From NCBI GenBank assembly GCA_963575745.1, contig CAUYUJ010019349.1, forward strand, positions 27,501 through 91,500: a stretch of 64,000 nucleotides of DNA, given 5' to 3'. The DNA comes from Prorocentrum cordatum. Lineage: Eukaryota; Sar; Dinophyceae; Prorocentrales; Prorocentraceae. Below, one piece after another: positions 19,907-29,276 of this stretch; the first letter of the stretch is position 1, and each line of letters begins with the position of its first letter. The translations under genes were made by a program, and so were the position numbers. The notes beneath the pieces were generated by a model. The model worked only from the letters and a program-made list of their open reading frames with translations. It made no database searches and was not told the DNA's origin.

Positions 19907-20394
19907 GTAATGTTTCGACCGTGACACCGGCAGCGGCGGTGACGATGGTGGCGGCAATTTGCACAAGTGTATGAAGTAAGACACGCTGCGAAACCAACGA
20001 CGCCGACACCCATGGGCGGAAAACATGTTCATATCCACGGCCTCGCGGGCAGGGCCCCTGGGCCGCGACCCCACGGGATCCCGGGAGTCTGTTCTGGGAG
20101 GCCCCGCGCGGACCGTACCCACACGACCGCGTACCCACTGGACCACGCCATGGCAGGCATACCGCGAGGGCGTGGACGTTTGGATGTGTCTGCCGTTCGT
20201 GAGACGCGCCGACGGCGACAGCGTCACGGCACGACCGCGGCACGCACCTTACGGCGGCGAGGCGACACGCGGCAGCGGCCGCGGCGGCCCCGTCGCTTGC
20301 CCAGGTCGGCGGCCAGGGGCAGCTGATCGCCTACGCAGGCCACGGGAACATCCAGGGATGTCGGCCCCGCCGCCGCCGTCGGTCGAGGAAACTT
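19907..20394. other. Possible intron and downstream sequence
   Basis: Follows the donor-like site at 19907. A plus-strand frame from 20025 to about 20330 is open and less repetitive than average (PWQAYREGVDVWMCLPFVRR), but its splice borders could not be set. It then runs into a CTC tract. Confidence 0.25.
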
Positions 20395-20460
20395 CTCCTC
20401 CTCCTCCTCCTCCTCCTCCTCCTCCTCCTCCTCTTCCTCCTCCTCCTCCTCCTCCTCCTG
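20395..20460 (+). repeat. CTC microsatellite
   Basis: About 65 bp of CTC units with one TTC break. Confidence 0.9.
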
Positions 20461-20949
20461 AGGCACCGACGGCAATGGAGTCTTCAGACGTTGCCGCTTC
20501 CCCCAGGGATGCCCAGTCGGACCCCCTCTGGGGGCGTAAGACCAAAGCACAAAAGGGCCGAGCCCCCGCAGAGCAGGATGGGAGAAGAAGGACAGAACAT
20601 AACATCACATCACAGCATATCCTCATTATTACCTCGAAGAAGGGAAGGGGAGAGAGAAAGACTACAGTGGCAGCAGCGTGGCTGTGGGCGTGGCGGCGCG
20701 ACAAGCGTGAACGGAGTGGGGGCCCTGGGGTCCATCATGGAAGCGTCCTCCTCCCTTCGGGTCCCCTGGCCACTCGGGGCCAGTGCCCTGGGGGCGCCCT
20801 AGGGTCCCCCTCTATCGAGGCGCCCTCGATCGGCAAAGGAAGGGGTGGGGGGAGGTGCGATGGCGGCTACGAGGCGAGAAAACTCGGCCGCCTTGGTCGC
20901 TTCCGCCGAGCGTGAAGGAGGTCGGGGCCCTCCCCCAACGGTGGCGCGA
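20461..20949. other. No gene recognised
   Basis: The plus-strand frame running through from 20025 stays open here but is of low-complexity, basic composition. Nothing else recognised. Confidence 0.35.
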
Positions 20950-21720
20950 GGCAGCACCAGCCACGCTCGCCAAGGCAGGTGGCAGAAGGCCTCACCCCCT
21001 GCACATAGGAGACCCCCCTAAGCAGCCACCATCCTCATGATTGGTACCCTCCCCCGCGAGGCAGAAGGAGGGTACCCAGATCATGGGAGTGGTGGCTGCT
21101 TGGGGGGGGGTCCACCGTGCGTGGGGAGGAGTTCTGCCACCCGTGGCGGTGGCGCGGGTGAGGGAGAGGAGCTGCCCTGGTGGCGGTGGAAGGCTAGAAG
21201 CGTGCCCCGGCTGGGCAGCCCTGGCGGCCGAGGGTGAGAGGTGCCTCGGTGGCGCCTCAGGGCAGGTGCCCTGGTGGCTCGCTGGCCCAGCCTGGGCAAG
21301 CCTGGCGGCTGAGAGGGAGGTGCCCCGGTGGCGGCCGCGGCCGCCCTGGCCCCTGCCAGGACGGCCCGCGGTAAGTCTGAGTCCCCTCCCGTCCATGTAC
21401 GCCTGCCCCTACCCCACCACAAGAGGAGAGGTGCTTGAGGAGGTTCGATGGGAAGGGGGGGGGGAGACGGGGCTGCAAGAAGGTGAGCCGGTAGGGAGTG
21501 GAGGTTGGTAGACCCCTCGTACACTGTGGGCGAGAACCCCATTGGGGGCCCATGCGCTTCTTGTAGTAACGATCTGCACTCAAATGGGTGAGAAAGCCCC
21601 GTAGGGACCTACGCTGATCGTAGTCGGCACGACGTCGGCGGCTGTTGATGCAGCTGTCGAACTTGGAGCCGAACGGTCACGAGGTGGAACTTAGTTGCAG
21701 CAGGTCGAATACGGTCGGTG
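20950..21720 (+). repeat. Dispersed 650-770-bp repeat, copy 1
   Basis: Collinear with 42390-43010. Shared landmarks are CCACGCTCGC, GGCCTCACCCCCTGCACATA, TTGGGGGGGGTCCACCGTGC, GCCAGGACGGCCCGCGG, CCCCACCACAAGAGGAG, AAGGTGAGCC and CCCCGTAG.GACC. This copy has an extra hairpin (21012-21110) and a GGTGCCCCGGTGGCGGC-type minisatellite (about 21175-21330) that the other copy lacks. Confidence 0.75.
21012..21110. mobile_element. 99-bp hairpin inserted in the dispersed repeat
   Basis: The arm CCCCCCTAAGCAGCCACCAT, then TGATTGGTACCCTCC, pairs with its near reverse complement GGAGGGTACCCAGATCATGG, then GTGGTGGCTGCTTGGGGGG, across a loop of about 14 bp. At the equivalent place in the other copy of the host repeat (42448-42485) only a short GC-rich segment is present. 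This makes it a candidate insertion. Confidence 0.65.
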
Positions 21721-21758
21721 GGTCGGGTCTCGGCTGTCGATTCTGCTGGTGTTGTGGC

Positions 21759-22307
21759 TCAGTCATTGGGCAGAGGGGTCTGGTTGTTGATGAGCTCGGC
21801 CATCTTGACCATTGCCTCGATTGCGATTTCCCTTTGTAAAGTGGTGACAACGAATTGCGTCGGCGTGAATGTGGGCTGTTGTCGTATGGCTACCTTGATA
21901 CCCATGAGGATATCTCTCTTTTGCTGTACCACATCTGCTGGCTCAGGGATCTCGTCGTGGATGTGATGAGTCGGGTAGTTCAGCATACTGGCCAGGCAGT
22001 GGTTTGCATAGTTAGCCAAATCCCTTTGCCGCTGGGTCATGTGGAAGGGGTGTGCGTCCCGCAGCTCGTCGGACGTGCGGTAGCTGTTGACAGTTCCTTC
22101 CAAATACGCCATGAGCTGGTCGTATTCGATACGGAGGTCTGCGTCCGTTCTTGTGTCCCTGTTGGTCTCCGCTGCGTCGGCCAGGTCGAGCATGTGGTCG
22201 AAGTAGTGAGCGATCCCCTCGTGGGTATGTTTCTTGGACATCACGCTCTCGCGGTTGTATACGTCACTGCTGATCATAACGGTCAAGCGCTCGATGATGT
22301 CGTCCAT
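21759..22307 (-). CDS. Hypothetical 182-residue protein, minus strand
   Basis: ATG at 22307 to TGA at 21759. Composition is well balanced, unlike most frames here, with amphipathic, acidic-to-neutral helical text such as MDDIIERLTVMISSDVYNRE and LREIAIEA-like segments (C-terminus ELINNQTPLPND). There is no signal peptide, no membrane segment and no motif I can assign. An in-frame stop lies a few codons upstream, so the ATG is a credible start unless an intron precedes it. A second protein-like frame lies immediately upstream (22338-22778), so both may belong to one gene or to a decayed element. A domesticated or decayed retroelement capsid-type protein is possible but unsupported by any motif. 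Confidence 0.45.
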   Translation of the reverse strand: MDDIIERLTVMISSDVYNRESVMSKKHTHEGIAHYFDHMLDLADAAETNRDTRTDADLRIEYDQLMAYLEGTVNSYRTSDELRDAHPFHMTQRQRDLANYANHCLASMLNYPTHHIHDEIPEPADVVQQKRDILMGIKVAIRQQPTFTPTQFVVTTLQREIAIEAMVKMAELINNQTPLPND

Positions 22308-22337
22308 GCATGCGTTATGTGGTCCTCATCCTCGTTG

Positions 22338-22778
22338 TCATGCCTGGTGGCGGCGGGGGGGGGGTCGGCTTGCGAGCTCGGTGGCCGCGTCCCGTCCACG
22401 CTTGATGTCGTCGTCGGCCTTCGGGGTCGTTGCGCCCTGGTTCGGCGTAGTTTGGTTCGTTGCTGTCCCCTGGTTGTTCACGTTGTTTCGCAGGTTGGTC
22501 GGAGGTGGTGTTGATGGTACTTCCTGCCATGGCTGAGGGGTGTTCGGCTGCTGGCCCTCGCTGCCGCAAGCGGCGCCTGCTGTGGTAGATTGCAGAATGG
22601 GCGTAGGCGTCAGTATAGTTCGTGGAGCTTTGTAGCGTGGCAGGGGGTTCGCTACATGCGTTGGTGTCGCTGGTGTCATTGGTGTTACCGCCGTTGGTGC
22701 TTCGCGGTCTTTGGGACGGGCACGTACATTGTTGTTGATGTTTGGTCCCTCGTGGCTGGAGGACGCCGTGCCCCCCAT
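22338..22778 (-). CDS. Hypothetical Thr/Pro/Asn-rich frame upstream of the 182-residue frame
   Basis: The first ATG is at 22778, but the frame is open back to about 22916 with no other Met. It may therefore begin in an upstream exon. Text such as MGGTASSSHEGPNINNNVRA and NNQGTATNQTTPNQGATTPK indicates a disordered, low-complexity protein. It ends 31 bp before the ATG of the frame at 21759-22307. Near the end is a run of about 9 C, where a one-base length change switches frame, so the stop could be a sequencing or polymorphism effect. No domain recognised. Confidence 0.3.
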   Translation of the reverse strand: MGGTASSSHEGPNINNNVRARPKDREAPTAVTPMTPATPTHVANPLPRYKAPRTILTPTPILQSTTAGAACGSEGQQPNTPQPWQEVPSTPPPTNLRNNVNNQGTATNQTTPNQGATTPKADDDIKRGRDAATELASRPPPRRHQA

Positions 22779-22916
22779 GGTCGGGCTGGCCAACAGGTCG
22801 GGTAGAAGTGTAGTTACCGTTGGATGTTGCTGGCTGGTCCTTAAGGCTATCGCATTCGTATGGTCAATCGTTGTGGAGTGCGGCTGTGCTGCGTGGAGTG
22901 CGGCTGCGCTGCGTGG

Positions 22917-23640
22917 TCATCGTCTTCCCCCCCTTCCTCAACCTTCATCTTCCTCACCGTGTCCCTCATCCCTCCGCATCCTCATCCTCGTCCTCATCAA
23001 CGTTCTCGCCCTCGTAACCATGAGCCCCGAGGTGTAAGCCCTGTTGTTGCGACGGCCATTGCTTCTCTCCTCCATCAGTTAGTTCACTTGCTGCACTGCT
23101 GGTGCACTACATCTGTTACCGCACGCGCGCGGGAACACCGCAGCATCTGGTGTCCAAAAAGGCGCTAGCATGAGAAAAAAGTAAGGATCCGTTTCGCACC
23201 AAGCTCCTCTCTCCCCTGACATCCGACGTCCTGATGTGTTCAATACAGAGCCCCTGAAGACTCCGTCCCGGAACTGTGTGTTTTGTCACAGATAGCTTCT
23301 TCATGCTCCGACGCCGGGATATGGTTCCCAGAAGCAGAACGTGTGGCAGCGTGTTCGCTTCGATGGTTCAGAGATGTTGGAGGAATCGAGCCCGCTGCGT
23401 GTTCCTCTCTCCCTCTCTCGTGTTGTCTCTCTCATTCTCTCTGTGTCTTTTTCTAGCGCCTCGCCCCCAGTCTTCTTCACCAAAGATTAGGCATGCTGCA
23501 CCGCGAAGGGTTCACAGATGGCTTCACCATCGGCTCTGAGGTTTGTTTCGTTCCGTTTCGGCTCAGCCGTGCACGGAGCTTGCGCATGTTTCCAGCCATC
23601 TTTCCATTCCGCCTGCGAGCCTAGCAGGTCGCTGCCTACA
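22917..23640. other. No gene recognised
   Basis: Contains two tandem TGTGCTGCGTGGAGTGCGGC-like units near 22880-22915 and a CTCTCTCTCCC-rich passage at 23404-23455. Nothing coding recognised. Confidence 0.35.
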
Positions 23641-23872
23641 GCAAAAGACTCTCCCCCAGCCTTGCTCCGCCAGGGAGTCCTTCCTGCTCGGATGAGGACA
23701 AATCCTTCCATAGATTTAAGCCACCACAAGAATATGTATACTTTGCATTCCTCCCAGAGGAGCTGCAGAGGTTCAAACGACAGAACCATGTTGTAAGCCG
23801 TTGTGAACCAACAACTCTCATCCAGTCTTGCTCCGCCGGGGCCCCCTTCCTGCTCGGAGGACGACACATCGC
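23641..23872 (+). repeat. Approximately 170-bp spaced direct duplication
   Basis: CAGCCTTGCTCCGCCAGGGA...CTTCCTGCTCGGA (23657) recurs as CAGTCTTGCTCCGCCGGGGC...CTTCCTGCTCGGA (23823). Both follow an ACTCTC motif. The segments are about 50 bp each. Confidence 0.65.
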
Positions 23873-24080
23873 CCGCAGGAGCCTTCCCGCAACGTCCTGG
23901 AGTGGCCGCTGCGGTCTGCCACGGCCGCGGCGCCCGCTGCGTCTTGCGAGCCCGCTGGGAGCACAGGTGTTTTGCATTGTCAGATCGGGTGTGCTTCCAT
24001 GTACTCACCTGTGAGTGTGGCCAACGTGTCGCTCATCGCAGTAGCTTAGCGTGTGAGTCTTTGGGCTGATACCGCCCCAA

Positions 24081-24100
24081 CTGTACTGTACTGTACTGTA
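24081..24100 (+). repeat. CTGTA pentamer repeat
   Basis: Four perfect CTGTA units directly abutting the TIR-element remnant at 24101. Confidence 0.9.
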
Positions 24101-24141
24101 CGACACCGAAAAATGCACAGGGAATGAACGTCCGACCGACG
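24101..24141. mobile_element. Remnant of the 121-bp TIR element
   Basis: Only the right end is present: CACCGAAAAATGCACAGGGA, ATGAACGTCCGACCGACG. It is joined on the left to a CTGTA repeat, so the left half was lost or never copied. Confidence 0.7.
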
Positions 24142-24229
24142 GCGAGGGTGATGCTACCCAGCTGCCCCTGGCAGTTCCGCCACCGCGCCAGCGCAACGTC
24201 CCGGGCGGCAGCTGCCCGAGGAAGCCAAA

Positions 24230-24620
24230 AGGGGGCTTGTTTGGGGGCCTCCTGGGGGCAGAAGGCCCGCATGCGGGGCTCGTGCTCCCGCTCTTGGGCC
24301 CCTCCTGGGGCTTTTCTGGGGCCCTCCCTGGGCGGTCGTGGGCGCCTCTGCGGCCGTCTTGGCGCCCTCTGGGGGCCCGTCTTGGGGCTTTTTTGGGGGC
24401 CTCTTGAGCATTCGGGAGCGCCTCGTGGGCCGTCTTGGGGGCCTCTTGGGCCGTCTACGTCGGAAGTTCGACCAGGTGAGAACCCGGAAAGCATCGAAAC
24501 ACCTAAGGACAATCAGTGACCTGTGGCTCCTTGGGGCTCTCTTGGGATGCCCTCAACGGCCTCGTGGGCCGTCGTGAAGCCATCTTGGGCCGTCTTGAGG
24601 CCAACGTGGTCCGTCTTGGA
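24230..24620 (+). repeat. TCTTGG-type modular repeat, block 2
   Basis: Degenerate GGGGGCCTCTTGGGCCGTCT-type units fill the interval. A less repetitive interior around 24460-24520 contains AAAGCATCGAAACACC and GTGACCTGTGGCTCC. Confidence 0.7.
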
Positions 24621-24846
24621 GCGATATCGGGCCGTCTCGGAAGCATCTGGGCCACGGGAGCGCGAACTTGTCGTATTTTGTGAGGGCTTCAAGACTCGGG
24701 AAGGGAGGGGGGCCCTCAGAAAAGGCTTCACGCTTCGCGTATCCCCACCGGATTGTTGCATTGTTGCTTCGTTCTGACGGCGCGCGGCTGTACCGCTTGC
24801 GCTCGCGACCAAAAAGAAGTACCCCCACCGGCCCATTCGAAAACCC
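24621..24846 (+). other. Flank with short dispersed segment
   Basis: Contains CTTCACGCTTCGCGTATCCC at 24729 followed by CACCGG. It is shared with 27293 (CTTCACGCTTCGCGTATCCC, CACCAG). No gene recognised. Confidence 0.45.
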
Positions 24847-25059
24847 TTTGGACACCCGAGATGGGCACGGAAAGAATGGGCACTATGCCCAACAACAAAT
24901 GTTGTCCCAAGCCAACAGCGGCCGCTGTTGGGCAGGCGGCCTTCTGTCTCGAATGGACACAGGCCGCGGCGGCGTGGACAGCGAATCCTGTTGAAAATGA
25001 ACAGGAATTGTTGTTGGGCATCGTGCCCATTCTTTCAGTACCCATTTCGGGCGTCCAAA
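24847..25059. mobile_element. 213-bp hairpin element with approximately 55-bp arms
   Basis: The left arm is TTTGGACACCCGAGATGGGC, ACGGAAAGAATGGGCACTAT, GCCCAACAACAAATG. The right arm, reversed, is TTTGGACGCCCGAAATGGGT, ACTGAAAGAATGGGCACGAT, GCCCAACAACAATTCC. The interior includes a second inverted pair around GCCAACAGCGGCCGCTGTTG. A diverged copy is at 14599-14795. No coding capacity. Confidence 0.85.
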
Positions 25060-25139
25060 TGAGAGTTGACGGGAAAAGAGACGACGAGGCACAGATAGTG
25101 AAGCAGAGCAGGCAAGCACTGTGGACAGAGAGATCTCCG

Positions 25140-26060
25140 GGAGCAAGGGGGTGACCTTGGAGGGCCTCTTCGGGCCATCCTTGGGGCCCGCGTGGGGACG
25201 AGGGAAGGATAAGGAGGAGGAGGAGGAGGACGCCGACGACGACGACGACGACGACTATCACCAGGACGACGAGGAAGAGGGAAAAAAGAACACGGAAGAC
25301 GATGAGGGCAAGGATTTGGACGAGGAGGAGGAGGAGGAGGTGGAGGTGGAGGAGGAGGACAACGAGGACGAGGATAGAGCCCTCAAAATGTCCTTTCGGA
25401 GCCCACTTGGGACGTTGTGTAGGTGATATTGTGGTCCTCTTGGGGCTCTTTGGGGGGATCTTGGGGCTCTCTTGGGGGCCTCTTGGGAGTCCTGGAGATC
25501 CTCTTGAGGCTATCGTGGAGGGCGTCGGTGAAAAGAGACCCCCCTGGTGCCATCAAAATCGCCGCTTGGGGCGCTCTTGGGCCGCTCTTGGGGCCGTTTG
25601 GGGGGCCTCTCTTGGGCCATTTCGGGTCCATCTTCAGGTCCCAAAAGGGCATCGGAAGCGAAAAAGCGAGAAGTCCAAAATCAGTGGTTTCTCTTTGGTT
25701 GTTGAAAAATGTTGGCCTCTTGGGGGGTCCTGAGGGGCTCGGAGAACATTTCGAACCGTCTTGTGGCCATCGTCGGGCCTCTTGGAAGTATTCCGGAAGC
25801 TCTCTTGAAGCATCGGAGGCCTTTCGGAGCCTCTTGGAGCTCTCTTGGGGGTCCCTTGGGACCCTGGTGGTCTCTTGGGGCCATCTTGGAGGCAATCGAT
25901 CAAAGTGGGTGGGGCCCCGATTTGCCTCTCCCGTGGAACCGTCGCCAAAATGAGCCTAAACCTTTCTGCTGCAAGATCCATGACTTTGGTCTTCTCGCCG
26001 AGGCCATCTTGGACGCTCGAACGCCCAGCGGCACCCCCTTACAAAAAGCAAAGGAGGGGG
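25140..26060 (+). repeat. TCTTGG-type modular repeat, block 3
   Basis: TCTTGGGG units occur at 25145-25190 and 25430-25640. The A-rich block GGGCATCGGAAGCGAAAAAG lies at 25648, more TCTTGG units at 25718-25890, and the end motif is GGAGGCAATCGATCAAAG at 25889. The order matches blocks near 8.5 and 34.5 kb. An acidic triplet tract (25206-25380, GAG/GAC units) interrupts it. Confidence 0.75.
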
Positions 26061-26305
26061 GAGGTAAGCCTCCGGGAAGGGATGAGGTTTTTGTTGGACA
26101 GGCACATGATTACACTTTGGGCGAGTGGATTAGCTTCTTGCGCGGATCACCATATTCCAAATTTACTTTTGCGACATCGTCTTACGTATCGGTTCGCCCG
26201 CCATTCGAGGGGGGCGATCGCGCCTGTCGGATTTGGCGGGGCCTCGACGTCGCTTGCCAGTGTCAGTGTGGAATCAAGGTGAGCGAGTTGGAGGATGATC
26301 GCAAG
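26061..26305 (+). CDS. Candidate exon ending at a consensus donor
   Basis: An open frame with non-repetitive text (GQAHDYTLGEWISFLRGSPY, then RACRIWRGLDVACQCQCG) ends at GATCGCAAG followed by GTGAGT at 26306, a strong donor in phase 0. A second possible donor, AAG then GTGAGC, lies 27 bp earlier (26278). The left border is uncertain and no acceptor was fixed. No family is recognised. The interval lies between a modular repeat and a large inverted repeat, so it may be a gene fragment. Confidence 0.3.
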
Positions 26306-26607
26306 GTGAGTCTTTTAGCTGCGGGGGGGCGCGGGCGTTTGCCGCCGCGCAGGTGCCAGGGGCAATTGGGAAACGCCCGGGGAAACGGAGGGCGGCAGGT
26401 CGAGGAAGAACGGGGGATTGGAAGGGCAAAGCAGCGGGCGGGAATGGGGAACATAGCGACCCGGCGAGATGTTCTGATAGGGGCGCGATGTGGGCGGAGG
26501 CCGCAGTTGGAATTCCTTCGGATAGCCCTGCGACGTCCAGACACCTCCGCCCAGAGGCCGGAAGGGGATTCAGCGGCCCTTGCCTTCCTGACTCTGCGGG
26601 CGGGGCG
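26306..26607. other. Sequence after the donor-like site
   Basis: GC-rich. It could be the start of an intron, and no downstream exon was identified. Confidence 0.25.
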
Positions 26608-26822
26608 CGACGACGCACCCGACGTGTACCCCGCCCCTTTAGCTAGGTGCCGGTCTGCACGTGCTCGCCCCGCTCGAGACATCCAGCACGTTCAGAACTA
26701 CACTTAGCCAGGCACTAGGTGTAATTATGTACGTGCTGGTTTCGCCGGAGACATCCTCACATAACGGAGCACTTATAGAACTACACCTAGCCAGCGGGGC
26801 GGGGTGCATGTCGGTCGTCGCG
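26608..26822. repeat. Imperfect inverted repeat of about 100-bp arms
   Basis: The centre is near 26706. Inner arms are CCAGCACGT with ACTACACTTAG on the left and GGTGTAATTATGTACGTGCT on the right. Outer arms are CGACGACGCACCCGACGTGT, ACCCCGCCCC on the left, and on the right, reversed, CGACGACCGACATGCACCCC, GCCCC followed by GCTAGGTG. The arms differ by substitutions and small indels. Possibly an old foldback element. Confidence 0.6.
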
Positions 26823-27236
26823 ACTCGCGCCCCCAACGTGCGCCGCGCCCCGGCCGCTAAGTGCCGCCCTGCACGCGTCCCCTTGTCGCGAAGCATCGGC
26901 TGCCCACGCTGCCCATCGCCGCGGCCCCGCCCCCTGGGCCGCTTCCCACCGACTTCCCACATCCCCTGGTTCAGCGAAGCCAGCCGTATGGTTGGGGGCC
27001 CCGACGTCGCGCAGCCCGCTTCCCTCCCGCGCCTGTGCCCCGGCAGCACATCCGCGATCCGATCCCCCGCGCTTTCGAGTTCTTCTTCGCGCTGGATTCC
27101 CCGTCCGAGGGTGAAACGCACGTTCGCGCTATGATTGTTTTTCGCGGCAGCCGCCAAGCCTCGCCGTGAAACGTGGCGATCGCTTCCACGCTTGGCACGC
27201 AACGTCGTCGGCGCGACCATCGCCGCCCATCGTAGG
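26823..27236. other. No gene recognised
   Basis: GC-rich sequence. A minus-strand frame of 227 codons crosses this and the inverted repeat, but it has no recognised domain. Confidence 0.35.
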
Positions 27237-27312
27237 TCGCGAGGCGGTGGGCGTCCGTCCACCCAGACCGACCGTCGCGCCAAATCTAATTCTTCACGCT
27301 TCGCGTATCCCC
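27237..27312 (+). repeat. Short dispersed repeat, copy 1
   Basis: GCGAGGCGGTGGGCGTCCGT, CCACCCAGACCGACCGTCGC, GCCAAAT, followed here by CTTCACGCTTCGCGTATCCC. The first 55 bp recur at 28287-28342, and the tail recurs at 24729. Confidence 0.8.
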
Positions 27313-27496
27313 ACCAGCCCATCTCAAAACAGCAACTCTAGCGAAGCATGCCGACAGTCGTGATTTTCAGGCGTGTTTCCGCCTGCCCCCGCATATCTCC
27401 CCTGTTCCTCCTTCTTCCCGCCTCCTCGTACATCCTCCTTGTGGTGGGAGCGGGAGAAGGACGACGCGGAGGAGGAGGGAGAGAAAGCGCTCCTCG

Positions 27497-27690
27497 TGGT
27501 TTGAGTCGTTCGGGCTTCTCGTCCTGGTGTGAGTCGTTCGGGCCCTTCTTCCTGGTGTGAGTCGTTCGGGCTCTTCGTGGTGTGAGTCGTTCGGGCTCTT
27601 CGTCCTGGTGTGAGTCGTTCGGGCTTCTCGTGGTGTGAGTTGTTCGGGCCCCTCGTCCTGGTGTGAGTCGTTCGGGCCCCTCCTCCTGCC
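27497..27690 (+). repeat. GAGTCGTTCGGG minisatellite
   Basis: About seven units of GTGTGAGTCGTTCGGGCTCT, TCGTCCTG, in 30-bp and 24-bp versions. The minus strand reads as charged Asn-Asp-Ser-His / Glu-Arg-Leu-Thr repeats in all three frames, a repeat artefact. Confidence 0.9.
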
Positions 27691-27719
27691 CGTCCAGAAA
27701 CGACGCCCAGGCGAGTAGA

Positions 27720-28215
27720 GGGTCGTCTTGATGGGTTTTTCGGCGTCTTGGGTGCCTCGGGGGGGCCTCTTTGGGCCGTTTGGGATCCTCTGGGGGGCCT
27801 CCTGGGGGCCTCTTGGGGCCATATTGGGGCCTCTTGGTGCCTCCTGGGCGCTTCTTGGGGCCATCTTGGAGGGAATCGATCAAAGAAGAGGGGAGCTTTA
27901 ATGAGCGCTGCCCCCTCAGAAGGGCAAAGTGAGGCCAAAACCTGCGTAAAATCAATGATTTTGCCTTGAAAGAAGAGGGGAGCTGTAAGGAGCGCTGCCC
28001 CCTCAGAAGGCCAAAATGGGGCCAAATCCGTAGTAAAATCAATGATTGTGGCTTCAAAGAAGAGGGGAGGGTTTTTTCTGCCTCCCCCCGTCGGGGCCAG
28101 AATCCTCGTGAGGGGTGTCGTTTTTTAGCCCTCCCAGGAGTCGAAAAAGACCCCTCCAACGACCCGCGAAAGGACATCTCCAGGCCCAGGGGGAGGGGGT
28201 AGGGGGAGGGGTAAA
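27720..28215 (+). repeat. TCTTGG-type block 4 with internal 85-bp tandem pair
   Basis: TCTTGG units occur at 27735-27875 and end in CTTGGAGGGAATCGATCAAA. Two tandem units follow (about 27883 and 27969) containing GAAGAGGGGAGCT, GAGCGCTGCCCCCTCAGAAG and AAAATCAATGATT. The right end has CCTCCAACGACCCGCG and a CCAGGCCCAGGGGGA-type terminus, like block 1. Confidence 0.75.
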
Positions 28216-28286
28216 CCCTTCCCCGAAGGGGAAGAAGGGGGTTGAGAACAGAGCGGGCTCTCTAAACCACTCACGCCCAAAGGGCT
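28216..28286. other. Short flank
   Basis: Contains CCTTCCCCGAAGGGGAAGAA, a small palindrome. Nothing else recognised. Confidence 0.4.
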
Positions 28287-28342
28287 GGCGAGGCGGTGGG
28301 TGTCCGTCCACCCAGACCGACCGTCGCGCCAAATTTAATTAT
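28287..28342 (+). repeat. Short dispersed repeat, copy 2
   Basis: Matches 27237-27293: GCGAGGCGGTGGGTGTCCGT, CCACCCAGACCGACCGTCGC, GCCAAAT. Confidence 0.8.
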
Positions 28343-28539
28343 GATTGCCACCCCTGGTCCCCGCAACAAGGCGCAGTTTTGCCGCGCGTAGTTGTAGATG
28401 CGTTCGATTTTGGACGAAAAAAAAAAACAACAAGCAAAACCAAAAAAAAAAAACGCTAGACCATTTTAGCCCGAAGGGCTGGTGGGATTTCAGAAACTCG
28501 GCCAGACAGATCTTGGCATTCGTTCACGCCTCAACGACG

Positions 28540-28680
28540 TGATTTGCCAAGGCCACCGTGCTAAGGTCCGCCAGGGCCTCCACGACGTGGTCTGCCAAGG
28601 CCTCCGCGACGCGGTCTGCCAAGACCACCGCCAGACCACCTCGGCCAAGGTCTGCTGCGGCCACCGTGCCCTGTGGCCCT
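28540..28680 (+). repeat. Approximately 27-30-bp degenerate minisatellite
   Basis: Four or five units related to CTCCACGACGTGGTCTGCCA AGGC. They are CpG-rich and also carry the short palindrome CACGACGTGG. Confidence 0.65.
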
Positions 28681-29068
28681 GTGCACGCCGAGCCAACGTG
28701 CACAATCACCAGCCTCGAACTTATCCCTGTCCCTGAGCCATCGTGATGAGGCGATGCCCAACATGGGGATAGGGATCTGTTCCAGGCTGGTGACACAAGG
28801 CACGGCGGTTGATCTTTACCCTTCCTTCGCCTTGTTGCGTGGTGCTCCAGGCCTCGGCGAGCGGGCCCCCCCGCCTCGGCGAGCGGGCGGGGCCGACCCG
28901 GACCTCCAGCGGCGCCCGGACCTTTTGCTAGGCGCGCGGAGCTCGGCAGCCGTCGGCCCCGCGCAGCGGAGAGCAGGGCAGCGCCGCGCCGGGGAGACGA
29001 CGGCAGGGCCCGGGGGGCACCGAGGCGTTGACAGGTGCTTGGGTGGCTCCACGCTTGCCCCACAGTAG
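28681..29068. other. No gene recognised
   Basis: GC-rich. AGGCCTCGGCGAGCGGGC and CGCCTCGGCGAGCGGGC occur in tandem near 28851-28886. Confidence 0.4.
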
Positions 29069-29171
29069 GAGGAGGAGGAGGAGGAGGAGGAGGAGGAGGA
29101 GGAGGAGGAGGAGGAGGAGGAGGAGGAGGAGGAGGAGGAGGAGGAGGAGGAGGAGGAGGAGGAGGAGGAGC
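29069..29171 (+). repeat. GGA microsatellite
   Basis: About 100 bp of perfect GGA units. Confidence 0.97.
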
Positions 29172-29276
29172 ACTTTTCCGGGGCGCGGGGCCGAGGTGGG
29201 CACCGAGCGGGGGCAGCTGCACTGCTGGAAGCTGCGCGTGCGACGAAGCAGGCACCGTGGACGCCGAGTCCGAGGC

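Noticed and set aside
25121-25426. Acidic 101-codon protein with poly-Glu/Asp
   Set aside because: It is a GAG/GAC triplet tract inside a TCTTGG-type repeat, with no independent support.
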